This document shows positions 32,628-43,872 of a stretch of DNA of 64,000 bases, in pieces. Source of the DNA: Apoderus coryli (Eukaryota > Arthropoda > Insecta > Coleoptera > Attelabidae). The stretch's first letter is position 1; the number at the start of each line of letters is the position of its first letter. The position numbers and the translations under genes are program-made. The stretch spans positions 28,644,001 to 28,708,000 of the forward strand of contig OU452201.1 of NCBI GenBank assembly GCA_911728435.2, in the 5' to 3' direction. The notes beneath the pieces were generated by a model. That model saw only the letters and a program-made list of their open reading frames with translations. It made no database searches and was not told where the DNA came from.

Positions 32628-32736
32628 TACACGGGAAAAAAGTTACATTTTAGCTCTCGGTTTTTTGTCTCCCTCCGCTGCGCGTCGGGAGACAACACAA
32701 CCTCGAGCTAAAATCTAGTACTTTTTTCCCTTGTAT
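32628..32736. repeat. 109-bp imperfect hairpin
   Basis: Arms ATACACGGGAAAAAAGT and ACTTTTTTCCCTTGTAT, inner pairs TTTTAGCTC/GAGCTAAAA and GTCTCCC/GGGAGAC around a GC-rich loop. The outer motif is the same as in the palindrome at 32322. Confidence 0.8.
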
Positions 32737-33185
32737 AATAAATAACTATTATAACTGCAAAGAATAGTTTGTTAATTTACGGATTGTATGTTGTGTAAGT
32801 TGCTATTATCTGAATGTATCAATGGTATTGTGTCAGTTTAAAATTTTTATGTTTTAGATTTTATGTTTTGCATTTTGCTATGAAAGTTTCAATGTGTGTA
32901 TCTATGAATAAAAAACTTTTATTACGATTTTTTTTTGTTTCATTTATATTTCTTCAAATAGATCCGTGGCATAGGTAAAAAATTATATAGGATTTCTGAA
33001 GAACGGGGTTAACTATAAAGAAATAGTTCTAGCTTTATTTAAAATAACATTAATGTTCATAATTTTGCATATGATAAATATACATATTTGCATTTTTTGT
33101 TCAGTTCGATGCATATATTCCAAAAATTTAATGCATTTAAATGCGCATATATTGGCGTTTTTCGCTTGCATTTTTTCCGCTCCTT

Positions 33186-33553
33186 ATTTATCACTGTACA
33201 CGAGATGACATAACACTTTCGGTGTTTATTCAATTATTGTGTTTTTGTAATTTGTTAACAAATAATGTGAACTCCTCTTTGGTTTGAGGAAACAGCGTTT
33301 TAGTGTTGGAATGAAAATGCTCCGAATTTTGGGTTTCTTGCTTTGTATTTATCTATAGACACAAACCTAGAATTTATTTAGACTATATAGGATTATTGAA
33401 ATTAACTAACATCCAGTAACAATTTCTTTGAGATAATAGGTAGTCAATTATCGGTAGGCCACAATAACAATAATTTTTATTTGTGGCTTAGAGAATGCAA
33501 AATCCACCTCTTCCAGCACTCCCTACTTAATTGGAATTCCCAAATTATATATA
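33186..33553. other. no gene recognised
   Basis: Spacer between hAT element and mariner. Confidence 0.4.
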
Positions 33554-33753
33554 CAGTGTGTCCCAGGATAGATGTAACAAGAGGTGTGAACGACAAAAAT
33601 GTTTTTAATTTTGGAATGACACTTGGTGAATGAGTCCTGCTTGTATTAAAACTAAAGTACCCAAAAAATGAGTTAAATCCGTGTTGTACAGGGTGTTTTA
33701 TAAACAAATTTATAAAAATCATCATCAATGGAGTGTCTTTATTTTACAATATA

Positions 33754-34754
33754 CACCAAAATTCTACTAACAAAAGTTGTTTAGAATACAATTTTTTATC
33801 TCCGTACCAAATTTCCGGAATATAAACCCATACTTTTGGAAAAAAATACTTTTATGCACACTACGTAAATAGAAAGAACAAATGTTACTAATTAATTGAA
33901 ATTAGTTAGAAGTTTAAAGTAGGCTATTAGTAAGTAGTAACGATTGGAGAAAAAGTTATAGAAGAGAGATATTTTCATCATTTTATAATTTTCTCAGATG
34001 AATCCACATTCACAACCAATGGTTTTGTTTCATCACAAAATTGTCGGTATTGGTCGTCTGAAAATTCCAATTTTGGAATTCATTTTAGACGACAGTATTG
34101 GAGTTATTGGACCTTACTTATTTCATTGAACGAAGGTTAAACCAGCACATTTACTTAGAGATTCTTGAAAGATTTTCTCAGGAACATCTTCATAATATTA
34201 GAAATATGCCGTTAATTCATTTTCAACACGACGGTTGCCCTAGTCACTCCACAGAAGCAGTTAATCAGAGCTTAAATTTAAATTTTGGAGACAATTGGAT
34301 TGCCCGAAATGGACCGATCAAGTAGCCGCCGAGATCTCCTGACTTATCGATATTGGACATCTTTTTATGGGGTCGTCTCAAACAATTGGTTTATGCTGTA
34401 CTACTTCCTAATGATGCACCAATATTACAGGAAAGAATTAGAAATGCTGCACACTCTTTAACTTGACTACAAATACAAAATAATTTTAAGGAATTCAGAC
34501 GAAGGATTGAAAAAGGTGCGGATATGGACGTTTGTTGTCTCAATTTTGATATTTGTTATCTGTTGCCTATAATGTTTATGTGGCGTTTGTTCTAAGATAC
34601 AAAATAAAATAATATGAAGTATGCTATGATAGTACTAATTATCGCAAAAAAGTATTTTTTTCAAAAATACGCCTTTATATTCCTTACTTGCGGTGCGGGG
34701 ATATAAATTTGCATTCTAAACAACTTTTGTTAGTAGAAGGTAGTAGAATTGGTG
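33754..34754 (+). mobile_element. nested mariner-like element
   Basis: Inverted arms of about 110 bp share TTCTACTAACAAAAGTTGTT, TAGAAT and TATCTCCG or TATCCCCG. Contains a transposase lacking its N-terminus. No clear target duplication seen. Confidence 0.6.
33975..34590 (+). pseudogene. mariner-type transposase, DDE domain (nested element)
   Basis: FIFSDESTFTTNGFVSSQNC (first catalytic Asp), RYWSSENSNF, an open segment with HIYLEILERFSQEHL, MPLIHFQHDGCPSHSTEAV (second Asp), WIARNGPIKWPPRSPDLSIL (third Asp) and DIFLWGRLKQLVYAVLLP. The stop between GPIK and WPP is a single change (TAG). The N-terminal HTH domain is absent, so the open frame from 34098 is only part of it. Motif order and spacing are those of DUF4817/DDE_3 mariners; all three Asp are preserved. 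Confidence 0.8.
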
Positions 34755-34769
34755 ACAAGAAAACAACCA

Positions 34770-35237
34770 TGTTATTTTTGAACGTCAACAACAAGGCGGA
34801 TTTGGAGTCTCTTGTTTCATATTAGAGACCAGAATTAAATATTACATTTATGATGGTGCCCTAACGGCCAATCGTAATCGGTATTTACAAATTCTTCAAA
34901 ATATTTTGCCTCAAATTCTGGATCAAGTTCCGTTGGTCAACTTAAATAACATACCTTTCCATATATCGTTGCATAGGTAGGTACTTATGGGCCTATAAGG
35001 TGGCCTCCTACGTCGCTGGATTTATCTATTTTAGACTTATTATTATGGGGGCACTTAGAACATAAGATTTATGCCAAACGACATAACAACGTCGAGGAAC
35101 TGCGAAACGCAACCTATCAAGCTTTTCGAGTTCTACAGGGACCGAATATTGTCATTTTAAATGCTTTGAATAGAATTACAATAGTTTGTGAATGTTGTCT
35201 ACGGGAAAACGGTAATCACTTTGAGCAACTGGTTTAA
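34770..35237 (+). pseudogene. mariner-type transposase, C-terminal half (outer element)
   Basis: ERQQQGGFGVSCFILETRIK, YIYDGALTANRNRYLQILQN, ILPQILDQVPLVNLNNIPFH, YGPIRWPPTSLDLSILDLLL (third catalytic Asp region), WGHLEHKIYAKRHNNVEELR, and the terminus CLRENGNHFEQLV-stop at 35237. The peptide diverges from the nested copy, so two separate subfamilies are present. The part with the second Asp (DGAPAH in relatives) is degraded. Confidence 0.75.
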
Positions 35238-35729
35238 TCTATAATTAAAAAAAAATCATCTGGTTTTAAAATATGATTATTTGTATAAAAAATTGTTTCT
35301 TTGAATAAAATCTTTTATGCAACTACGAAAATAGGATTTAATTTTATTATTTTAAAAATTGTTTTAAAAAATAAAAAAATACCAACTAGAATCAATCAAA
35401 GGGAAAAAATAATTCAATTTAATGACATTAAAATATACATTAGAAGAATTATAAGTTTGGGTGATAACTCAAAAACGGTACCTCCGAAAAAAAATTTAAG
35501 TTCACCACTGGATTCTATATAGAAAGTTCTATTAGCATCCGTTCACCATTCTGATAAGATATCAGATAGCTGAGATATATGGGGAGTGACTGAAAATGCA
35601 ACATTTTAAAAATCGCCCTGTATCTCAGAAACAAAAAATTATCTGCAGATTTTGTTTACGCCATTGACAGCTCCAATCTCCACTAATAACCGAGAAACCC
35701 GGCGATTACAACGAAATTGGGACACCCTG

Positions 35730-36489
35730 TACATAATATGTATAAGAGCAGTTGTAACTAACAATATTAGAAGATGATGATCTTCTGCACAGGACTACAA
35801 TTCATAGAATATGCTTTACACCGCTTTACTACGATTTTTCTTATATCCTACTATGACAATTTTACAACAAGCACAAACACGCACTAGTATTAATATAAGG
35901 AAACTTAGTTGCTATTCCAAATTATATGCAACATCCGCTTCCTATATTAATCTCTTTTGTTAATTAGGAATGGCAAAAAAATATTTTTCAGACGTGAAAC
36001 AAAAATTAAATATGCAAAGACGCTAAAATATTGCCTAACATACCCAATTTCACCCAATTTCCTATAAAAACAATATCACTTATTACAGAAACAGGTACTT
36101 ATTTAAGATGCGTAACCAATTTGTGTAGGTATAGAAAATTCGGCTTCCTTTAGGTCACAGTAATTGCTATATCAACAAAAAATAATTTCACGAATTGGAA
36201 TCGTTTAGTTATAACCGTATAATAATTTAATTCTATACAGTGCTTTCATTTTAAAACTTTAAAACGAGAATAACTTGACATCTCAAGTAAACACGTCGAT
36301 TTTACTTTTGAGGAGGAACTTCAAAAACACTGTTGGTTGAATTTTGTGTATAATTAAAGTATACAATAATAATATAATAAGGCAATCCATATTATCAGTT
36401 ACTTACCTATTTTAGAATTATAAAAAAATGATGGATACTTAGTAAATCTATTGTCATTCGAATGCCTTAAAGTATTATCGAAGTCTATA
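35730..36489. other. no gene recognised
   Basis: Spacer between two mariners. Confidence 0.4.
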
Positions 36490-38710
36490 CAGGGTGGTAA
36501 AACTTTTACCTGCATAAATTTCAGAATCGATAGATAATCGACAAATAATGTGAGTTTGGTTAATAAACTATGTGCGAAAAATGCTTCGTTACAAAGTTAC
36601 AGGGTGTTGAAATTTAAGAAATGTTTTTTTATTAATATCTTTATAACCAATTGAGATATTTCAATAAAATTTGGCACGTGTGGACAGGTAATCTAGCTTC
36701 ATTTTTTCATGTAATAATATTATTTTTATTTCCACCAGTGGCGTGCGTACGGCTACCGATTGCGAAATTTTTAATGAAAAAACAGATACGCCACTGGTTT
36801 ATCTCAAAATGAAAATTATATCTGCAATTCTTGTTCAATTTAAAAGAAAAAAGTACTCTTGGCTTGTTTTGGTATGACGCAACATTTTCGAGTAAAAAAA
36901 TAACAATCGTCTAAATTAAATGTATTGAAAACCAACATAAAAATAACATATTGTCATTACACGTTTTGCACATATTTAACAGATTTTACAGGTTTTTTTT
37001 TTTGCAGAAACTGTTCAAAATGACTATGGTCATTGTCAATACATATTTGGTATAAGGCGCATAACTATCACATTAGCTTTCATTAAAACAAAACACTTGG
37101 TTACAAAACAGAAATATCAATCATATTGTCACAACAAATTTGTGTTGCATTTAAGTGTTCTTTTTAGTGTTAATAATATTGCCGCCGCTATTTAGTAACC
37201 AAGAATACGGTTTTTGCGAAGAAAATGCAGTAGCAGCCGCAACGGAGTATGCACGCAGATTCCCTAATAGACGTCATCCAACGAGAGAAGTTTTCTCTCA
37301 AGGTCATCGGGCATTTCGAGAACGAGGTTTAAATACTACTTTTAACATAAAAAACAATAGACAGCGCCCTAGAAGAAACAATTTGGCGGATGAAAGCCGT
37401 ATTTTAAGAACGTTTGATCGAAATCCAAACCTAAGTTCACGAAGAACTGCTGTCATACTTAACATATCAAGGTCAACCATTCTTAAGTCACTTCATAAAG
37501 ATGGTAGAAAGGCTTACCATTTACTAATAAAGTTCAAGTACATAGAGATTTCCTGCATAAGGTTTGCTGGACTGATGAAGCTTCATTTACAAGAACTGGT
37601 ATAACGAATTACCACAACTTTCATATTTGGTCACAACACAATCCATACGAAGTGCGAGCAAATAAATTTTAACACCAATTCAGTGTGAACGTGTGGCTAG
37701 GAGTAATATCCAATAATCTCTTCGGACCATTCTTTTTACCAGCTAGGCTCTCAACACAATTATTTTTAGACTTTTTACAGAATAATTTAAATTATTTAAT
37801 GGATGACGTGCCACTTCATGTACGTGCGAATGGTTGGTTTCAAATGGATGGAGCACCAGCACATTTCGGGCGGAATGTGAGAAACTAGATAACAGAGCAT
37901 TACGGAAATCAATCGATTAGCCGTTTCCCTGGAGAAGTCGAAAATAATCATAAGGGACCTATATCTTGGCCCCCAAGGTCGCTTGACTTGACTCTTTTAT
38001 TTGCGGCTACCTAAAAGAAAAAGTGTATAGGGTGCCGGTCAGAAAACGCGAAGAATTAGTCTTAAAAATTCAAGAGGCTTGTGATGAGTTGTATAGTAAC
38101 AATCACATTCTATCGGCAGCAATTAATAGCATCACTAGAAGATGCCAATTGTGTATTGACAATGACGATAGTTATTTTGAACAGTTTCTGTAAAAAAAAA
38201 ACTGTAAAATCTGTTAAAACGTGCAATGATATGATATTTTTATGTTGATTTTCAATACATTTGGTTTAGACGATTCTTATTTTTTTACTCTAAAATGTTG
38301 CGTCATACTTTTTCGTATGACGCTTTTTTCAGCCAGGAGTACTTTTTTCTTTTAAATTGTATAAGAATTGCAGATATAATTTTCATTTTGAGATAAACGA
38401 ATGCCGTATCGGTTTTTTCATTAAAAATCTCGCAATCGGTAGCCGTACGCACGCCACTGCTGGAAATAAAAATAATATTCTTACATGAAACAATGAATCT
38501 AGATAACCTCTCCACACTAGCCAAATTTCATTCAAATATCTCAATTGGTTATAAAGATATTAATAAAATTCGAATTAGTTTCTTAAATTCCAACACCCTG
38601 TAACTTTGTAACGGAGCATTTTTGGCACATAGTTTATTAACCAAGCTCACATTATTTGTCGATTATCTATCGATTCTAAAATTTATGCAGGTAAAAGATC
38701 GACCACCCTG
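36490..38710 (+). mobile_element. mariner with about 550-bp TIRs
   Basis: CAGGGTGGTAAAACTTTTAC at 36490 and inverted CAGGGTGGTCGATCTTTTAC ending at 38710, each next to TA. The inverted arms run to about 37040 and 38150 and include the last codons of the transposase gene. Length 2221 bp. Confidence 0.85.
37179..38193 (+). pseudogene. DUF4817/DDE_3-type mariner transposase, nearly full length
   Basis: N-terminal domain from about 37200: ENAVAAATEYARRFPNRRHP, REVFSQGHRAFRERG; second HTH: DESRILRTFDRNPNLSSRRT, AVILNISRSTILKSLHKDG. After a frameshift: VCWTDEASFTRTGITNYHNF (first Asp), then NVWLGVISNNLFGPFFLPAR, NGWFQMDGAPAHFGRNVRN (second Asp), WPPRSLDL (third Asp) and, after another shift, KVYRVPVRKREELVLKIQEA, CQLCIDNDDSYFEQFL-stop. 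Length is close to the family norm (about 330 residues). At least three frameshifts and a missing ATG (ATT-G at the expected start) disable it. It is the best-preserved transposase in the window. Confidence 0.85.
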
Positions 38711-39154
38711 TATATTGTGCATAATGATGGATAAAATACAGTACCTGTTATTATCTTTTCGATTTCATCAAAGTTTTAATCTTCTTTTTCATCTTAAACT
38801 TTCATTACTCGATTAGTTTATTCCGTAAGAGATTAAATGATGTACGAGTATTTACATACGGCTGTATAACTTTAAATTTATTATTTTTAATTTCTAATAA
38901 ATAAAACTTATTTCCGAACTCCCATTTAATATTATACAAGTTGTGCCATTTGAGCAACTTGACATATGCATATTTTTTAGTAGAGCATACTACGGTAATT
39001 TGCGACCACCCTGTAACCAAGTGCCTCAATCTCTCAAGATAGTTGATATTTTCAAAATGATATTGAACTATCTTCCAAAGTTCAAGATTCTGTCTATTTC
39101 TACCGATAAAATGGCGAATATTTCCCGGAGACCTGTTTTGGAACAAAAAAATTC
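38711..39154. other. mariner-end-like spacer
   Basis: Contains ACCACCCTGTAACC at about 39004, an end motif of long-TIR mariners, but no partner end is clear. Confidence 0.35.
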
Positions 39155-39360
39155 AAAATAAATTATTTATTCAAAAACAGTTGAAGATAGGTATATGGAA
39201 GTGTTAAACTAAAATACTCCAAAATTGATGGGGAATCCAAAAATATAATAATATATAGTGTGTTCCATTTGAAATAAGAAATATGCTATCAATTTCCGGT
39301 ATAACCGGAAGTCGTACAAATATAACAATATTATAGACTGATTGGGTTGACCTGCGTATT
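39155..39360 (+). repeat. dispersed repeat R3, copy 2
   Basis: Plus-strand counterpart of 19480-19665, with the palindromic TTTCCGGTATAACCGGAAG core. Confidence 0.55.
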
Positions 39361-40560
39361 CACTTAAATTTTCAAAACAATGTTATGGTTACTTTTCCCA
39401 AAACTGCTAAGGTACCATCGACCAGCAAATACCCTGTAGTTATAGGATGTAGCACTAAAATCCGAAAACAAGGTTAGGTATTCATTATTTGAGTTCATAC
39501 ACATTGTTTGACATAAATAAATTCTCCAATTTGACCATCCTTTTAAAATTCTTAGGTAACAAATGAGATAAATAAAATCCAGCTTGGAGCATAAATATTA
39601 TGATCATTTACAGCATTTACTGTGTTTCATTAGAGAAATAGTAATAATTGTCAGTTATAAATGGTTCATAATAATATACTCTGTCGTGGCACTAATAAAC
39701 TTAATAATAATTATGTAATCCACATAATACAGCAATATCAGGTATACTTAATAATTTTAATGTTTCCATTTATCTGCTACTGGGAATTGTAAATTGTAAA
39801 ATTCACAGGAAAAGGTATTGTGTTATATATTTAGATACATAGAAATAAATTTTAAAGTGTGTTACACCCCTTTTTTACCTTATTTGTTGTTTCAAGTATT
39901 ATAATGTTATACGTATGTGTAGCAGCAGTATATTATTATTCGTTTTTGAAAAATCATACACTTTATTATGCTTTTGTAAATGGTCACGACTGAACTTTAA
40001 CCGCATTTATGCCCTAAATGGATATTATTTGAGTGTTGATTTCTATCATTAAAGTATATATCCCAATAAATATTATAAGAGGGTTAAACTGCTCCTAGAA
40101 ATATCAGATGGTTTACCTAAAGAATACACGACTCTTATTGTTTTTCAAATCAAAATTTGATTTGACTTTTTATGCGAAATAACTAATAACAAACACCCTG
40201 TACACAATAATAATAATAATTTTATTATTTTAACAAGCGGCCAACAGACTCAGTTGCAATCCTCGAGACAATAGTTCAACCTTAAAAAGAAATTGAGATC
40301 GAATTGAATATCGATATATTTCTTACATCTCTATTAGTGACACAACACACAACTTTCAGTGCCTAGTCTGCTGAAAAGGGTAAATCCGGGCCTGCGGACA
40401 CAAAAGACCTTTCTTAGTCAAATTTATCATCATCAAACAAGCGGTATTTCATGGATAATTTTTTACTAAATATAGTAACAAATCAAATTACTTAATTTTA
40501 AGTCATGTGTCAAATTTCATCCAATCACCTCTGGATTACAGCGATAATACCCTACCTGTT
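39361..40560. other. no gene recognised; possible LINE tail
   Basis: Mostly AT-rich spacer. At 40205-40240, (AAT)n next to TTTTATTATTTTAAC could be an inverted LINE 3' tail beside a CACCCTGTACAC mariner end. Confidence 0.3.
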
Positions 40561-40588
40561 AAACGTCAAACTGACAACTGGTTTAAAA

Positions 40589-41729
40589 ATGTCGCGAATA
40601 TTTGGTATTGCATCTAACGATGCAATTAATGATATTATATCTAATAATCTACCAAAAAAATACAATCAAATCAAAAAAATATGTATGGAAAATATTTCTC
40701 GAGTTTTGTGCGACCAGAGAATACGAACTGAATGCTGAAACGAGTTTCCATAATTGAATATGAGAAAAGCTGACGGAACTGAATATAAAGAAGCAACTGT
40801 AAAAACAATTTGGAATACTACGAGTAGGCTACTCCAGGAAAAATACTTCAATGACTTCAACATTGTATTCGACCCGTTTACCAGTGTGATATTCAAAAAT
40901 GAGCGAGATTCAAGAAATGTAAAACGTAAAAGATTAGAGCAGGATCCAAACAAACGAAAATACAGTTCATCAAATTTGAGTTCAAGTGATTTGGCTAGAA
41001 TCATTGGATTATGGGATGAATGTACACCAGAAGGTTTACACAAAAAAATTACCATATTGTAGCTGTTGAGTTAGCTTGGCGAGGTGGTGAACCAGCTGAT
41101 TGTCTTATAGATTATTTCACGATTGAGAAAAATAATGATGGAACGCCAACCAACAGAATTGAATACAATCCAATATTCAGTAAAATATGCCAAGGAGGAT
41201 CGAAAAGTTGTACAAATAGTAAGTGGCTTGTTCCAAATATTGCAAACGAAAGTCCATGCCCTGTTCGGTTATTCCATAAATTATTGTCAAAAAGGGGAAA
41301 AAATATTACTTCCAGTCGCCTATTTTTGAGACCAAATCCTTTCTGGAAATCCGAAAGTGACACATGGTTTGACAATATACCGGTAGGCAAGAACACAATT
41401 AATATGTGGACCAAATCATCCGCGCAAGCTATTGGTTTGGACACTAAGTGTAAAAAGATATCCAACCATTCGAACAGATCAACTGCAGTTAGCCATTAGG
41501 CAAATAAAGGAATTCCTGAACTGCAATTAATGAAAATAACAGGACATAGCAGCTCTAATTAAAACCGTACTTGAATATTAATCAAGAACGCCATGGTGAA
41601 ATAATCAACACCATGCGAGGAATTTCATCAACAGTGGAAATTAACAATCCGTCAACTTCAGCAAGCTCTTCTTCCAATTTAACATTTACCAATTGTACTT
41701 TTCACAACTGTAGTTTTAAATACAAATGA
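40589..41729 (+). pseudogene. Crypton tyrosine recombinase, second copy, decayed
   Basis: Starts MSRIFGIASNDAINDIISNN. The N-terminal SAM-like core-binding part (MRKADGTEYKEATVKTIWNT, TSRLLQEKYFNDFNIVFDP) is followed, after stops and a frameshift, by the catalytic domain: VAVELAWRGGEPADCLIDYF (first Arg), NPIFSKICQGG, ESPCPVRLFHKLLSKRGKNI, LFLRPNPFW, KKISNHSNRSTAVSH (H-x-x-R), LQLMKITGHSS (His) and PYLNINQERHGEIINTMRG (catalytic Tyr). The tail NLTFTNCTFHNCSFKYK-stop is typical of insect Crypton and related KIAA1958-like proteins. All catalytic residues survive, but several frame breaks make it a pseudogene. Belongs to a different Crypton lineage from the 5.6 kb copy. Confidence 0.85.
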
Positions 41730-41848
41730 ATAATATTTGTTTGATTAAAACTAATACATTTTGTATTGAAAATTATTAAACGTCAGATTGACAATCAAAT
41801 TTTTAATATCTACAAAGTAAAAAATTATCTTATCGAATACTCATCGGG

Positions 41849-41998
41849 CCTTGATAAATACTCAAAATTTTGTCATAGAGAATCCTTTAAGCGAGTTGCT
41901 CAAGGATAATAGCCCTCAACCTGCGGCCTTGGACTATTATCAAGCAACACGCTTTCGGCATTCTATATGACAAAATTATCTCGGTATTATCAAGACCC
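41849..41998. repeat. about 150-bp near-palindrome
   Basis: Arms of about 65 bp: GGCCTTGATAAATAC, TTTTGTCATAGAGAAT, AAGCGAGTTGCTCAAGGAT pair with GGTATTATCAAGACC, ATTCTATATGACAAAA and TTATCAAGCAACACGCTT. Downstream of the Crypton stop; likely a hairpin MITE. Confidence 0.75.
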
Positions 41999-42249
41999 TA
42001 GGAGTATTACTACTGAAAATTAAATAGGAAATCAAGTGATAACCCAGCCACAGACGATCATGCAAAAATGACACATCTGCAAGGCGAGCCGATGCAAAAC
42101 TGACAGGTCTAGGCACGGCGTGACAACATCTGTCAGAACTTCTGTTTGCGTGGCGTGTCGCGTACAAATGTGCTCGTGTGTATACAAAAAAGCCGTAGCA
42201 TCTCAGTTTTTCATCAGTTGAGTAACAACGAATTTTATTTTGTACAAAA

Positions 42250-42427
42250 ATGGCATCTCGCCGCGTGGAAAATGTGATGCGTGAGTTCCTAAAATACTTA
42301 CCAGAAGAAACCTTGCTTATGGAAGGTGAACAGTAAAGAATATATGAATAAATATAAACGAGAACAGGCTTACCAACGTCTCGTTGAAATTTTGAAATAA
42401 ATTAATGATGAAGCACCAAAATTCTGA
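42250..42427 (+). pseudogene. MADF-domain protein remnant
   Basis: ATG at 42250 gives MASRRVENVMREFLKYLPEE. A one-base shift then gives CLWKVNSKEYMNKYKREQAY and QRLVEIL, then a stop, INDEAPK. The pattern LWxxxSKxYxNKxKRxxAYxxLVEI is the MADF (Myb/SANT-like) domain. Such domains occur in host transcription factors and in the accessory protein of PIF/Harbinger transposons. The frame ends after about 58 residues with an in-frame TAA and a frameshift, and the sequence that follows is AT-rich. Which of the two sources applies is not decided. Confidence 0.6.
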
Positions 42428-43104
42428 TATCCACTAATGATTGATGTTCAATTTTATACCATTCCAAATCTATCATTACATATTATCAGGAAAGATTAAA
42501 AAATTATTGGTAATAAAAAACAAAAGATGTTAGGTAGGTAACTGTGTTTAAACGTGAGAATTAATAAAAAAATTAAACTGTTGTTTTGTGAAACATTCAT
42601 GTTTTATTTTGTGTCCTATACAATTTTTGTTATTGTTATGTTATTTTGTTAATGTTAAGCAAATGTTTTACCGGAAAATCACCATAAAAAAAAAAGAGGA
42701 CAGATGTAAATTTAATTCTATGATTTCGTGCTTTATTTTGTAAACCTTGACAAAGACAAATAATTGATTTTTGTAGAAACGCTAAAAAAAAAAGCTTGGT
42801 TTGACAAAATAAATTATTTTAATTATTTATTTATTTGAATCTTCAACCCAAGACATATTTGGAAACTACTGAATATCATTTTTATTCGCAATCAAATTAC
42901 AATACCATATAATATAAACACATAAAGACAAGGTACATAACTGATTACGAAAAGGGTCAGAAGGCAGCAATACTGATATGATATTCAGACCTGGGCATTA
43001 AACTAAACTTAACTTCTATTTGAATTAAATAAAAATAAATAAATGAAAAAAAAAACAAAATTCCTCCATATTACGCATTATGCAATAATTATCGGTGAGA
43101 CCCT
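42428..43104. other. no gene recognised
   Basis: AT-rich spacer with A-rich tracts (42780-42810 and 43045-43060). Confidence 0.4.
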
Positions 43105-43540
43105 GTATTTCACAATGAAAATACAAAAATAGGCAAATAATGCAAAATCAAAGCACTGAAAAAAAAATGCAAAACACTTCACATTTTTTCTAAAAAGAGA
43201 GAAACGAGCGCAGCCTAAATCCTTTAATCGTGTGGGCAGGCTATTATACATAGCATAGATACAGAATGAGAAAGATCTGAAAAATAGTGCAGTTCTGTGA
43301 AATGGAGGAGACAAAAGGCCCTTAATCCGAAGGTTTAGTGTGTGGACATCAGATCTGAAGCAAATTTTATTGTATAAGTAAGGAGGATTCTTGAGTAACA
43401 CTCACTAAACCGAATGAAACAAAAAGGCAGAGTGAAATCTCCTCCGGCTCTCCATATCCAACCACCTTGACGGCTTCAGCATATGTGAGACTGGATCAAA
43501 CTTGCAGATTTGTCAAATAATAAGCGCTATATTTTGTAAT
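43105..43540 (-). pseudogene. LINE ORF2 C-terminal region
   Basis: Minus strand: SRWLDMESRRRFHSAFLFHS (frame 1), then in the next frame LKNPPYLYNKICFRSDVHTL, NLRIKGLLSPPFHRTALFFR, SFSFCIYAMYNSLPTRLKDL, FSLFRKNVKCFAF. The run RRxxHxAxLFHxxLKxxPPYLxxxI, RTxxFxxSFxxxxxxxYNSLPxxLK is the conserved C-terminal part of jockey/CR1/I-type LINE ORF2, beyond the reverse transcriptase. One frameshift separates the two parts. The 5' part of the element is absent, as expected for a 5'-truncated insertion. Confidence 0.75.
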
Positions 43541-43580
43541 AAATCCCCTCTCGGATGTAACTGCTGTCCTTATTATAATG

Positions 43581-43860
43581 TACAGGGTGAGCAAAACCGA
43601 TGTCCCAGCTCTATTATGAGAAATTAAGAAACGATAGAAAAATTCTGAAACGAGGTTTTAAATGGGATTAAGTAAGCTCCAGTTTAAGCCATATTTGATT
43701 TTTTTTTCCAAATTTGGAAACTAAAGTAAATTAGATCATCAACTTTTTTTCTTTTGTAAAGAAAAAAAAATAGCTATTTCTAATTGTTAAAAAATTATAA
43801 GCAAATTTGTAGAAATAAAAATATCAAAAATTAGCAACGGTTACAACTTTTAAACGAGTC
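43581..43860. mobile_element. mariner-type end fragment
   Basis: Starts TACAGGGTGAGCAAAACC; no transposase or matching right end. Confidence 0.4.
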
Positions 43861-43872
43861 TCTGAATATTTA

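Larger units (their letters stand above)
31637..33185 (+). mobile_element. hAT-like element, 1549 bp
   Basis: TIRs AAAGAGCGGAGAAAATGCA and inverted AAGGAGCGGAAAAAATGCA. The flanking direct repeat is ATTTATCACT (31627-31636 and 33186-33195), 10 bp where hAT normally gives 8. Encodes a hAT transposase C-terminus and contains two strong palindromes. Confidence 0.8.
33554..35729 (+). mobile_element. mariner with DUF4817-type transposase, carrying a nested related element
   Basis: Ends CAGTGTGTCCCAGGATAG and inverted CAGGGTGTCCCAATTTCG, next to TA on both sides (33552-33553 and 35730-35731). A second element (33754-34754) with inverted ends CACCAA-ATTCTACTAACAAAAG sits inside. Confidence 0.7.

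Noticed and set aside
36736..36805. CCAGTGGCGT and ACGCCACTGG inverted 10-mers resembling hAT ends
   Set aside because: Lies inside the mariner's long left TIR and the corresponding right TIR has homologous sequence, so it is not a separate insertion; no 8-bp duplication.
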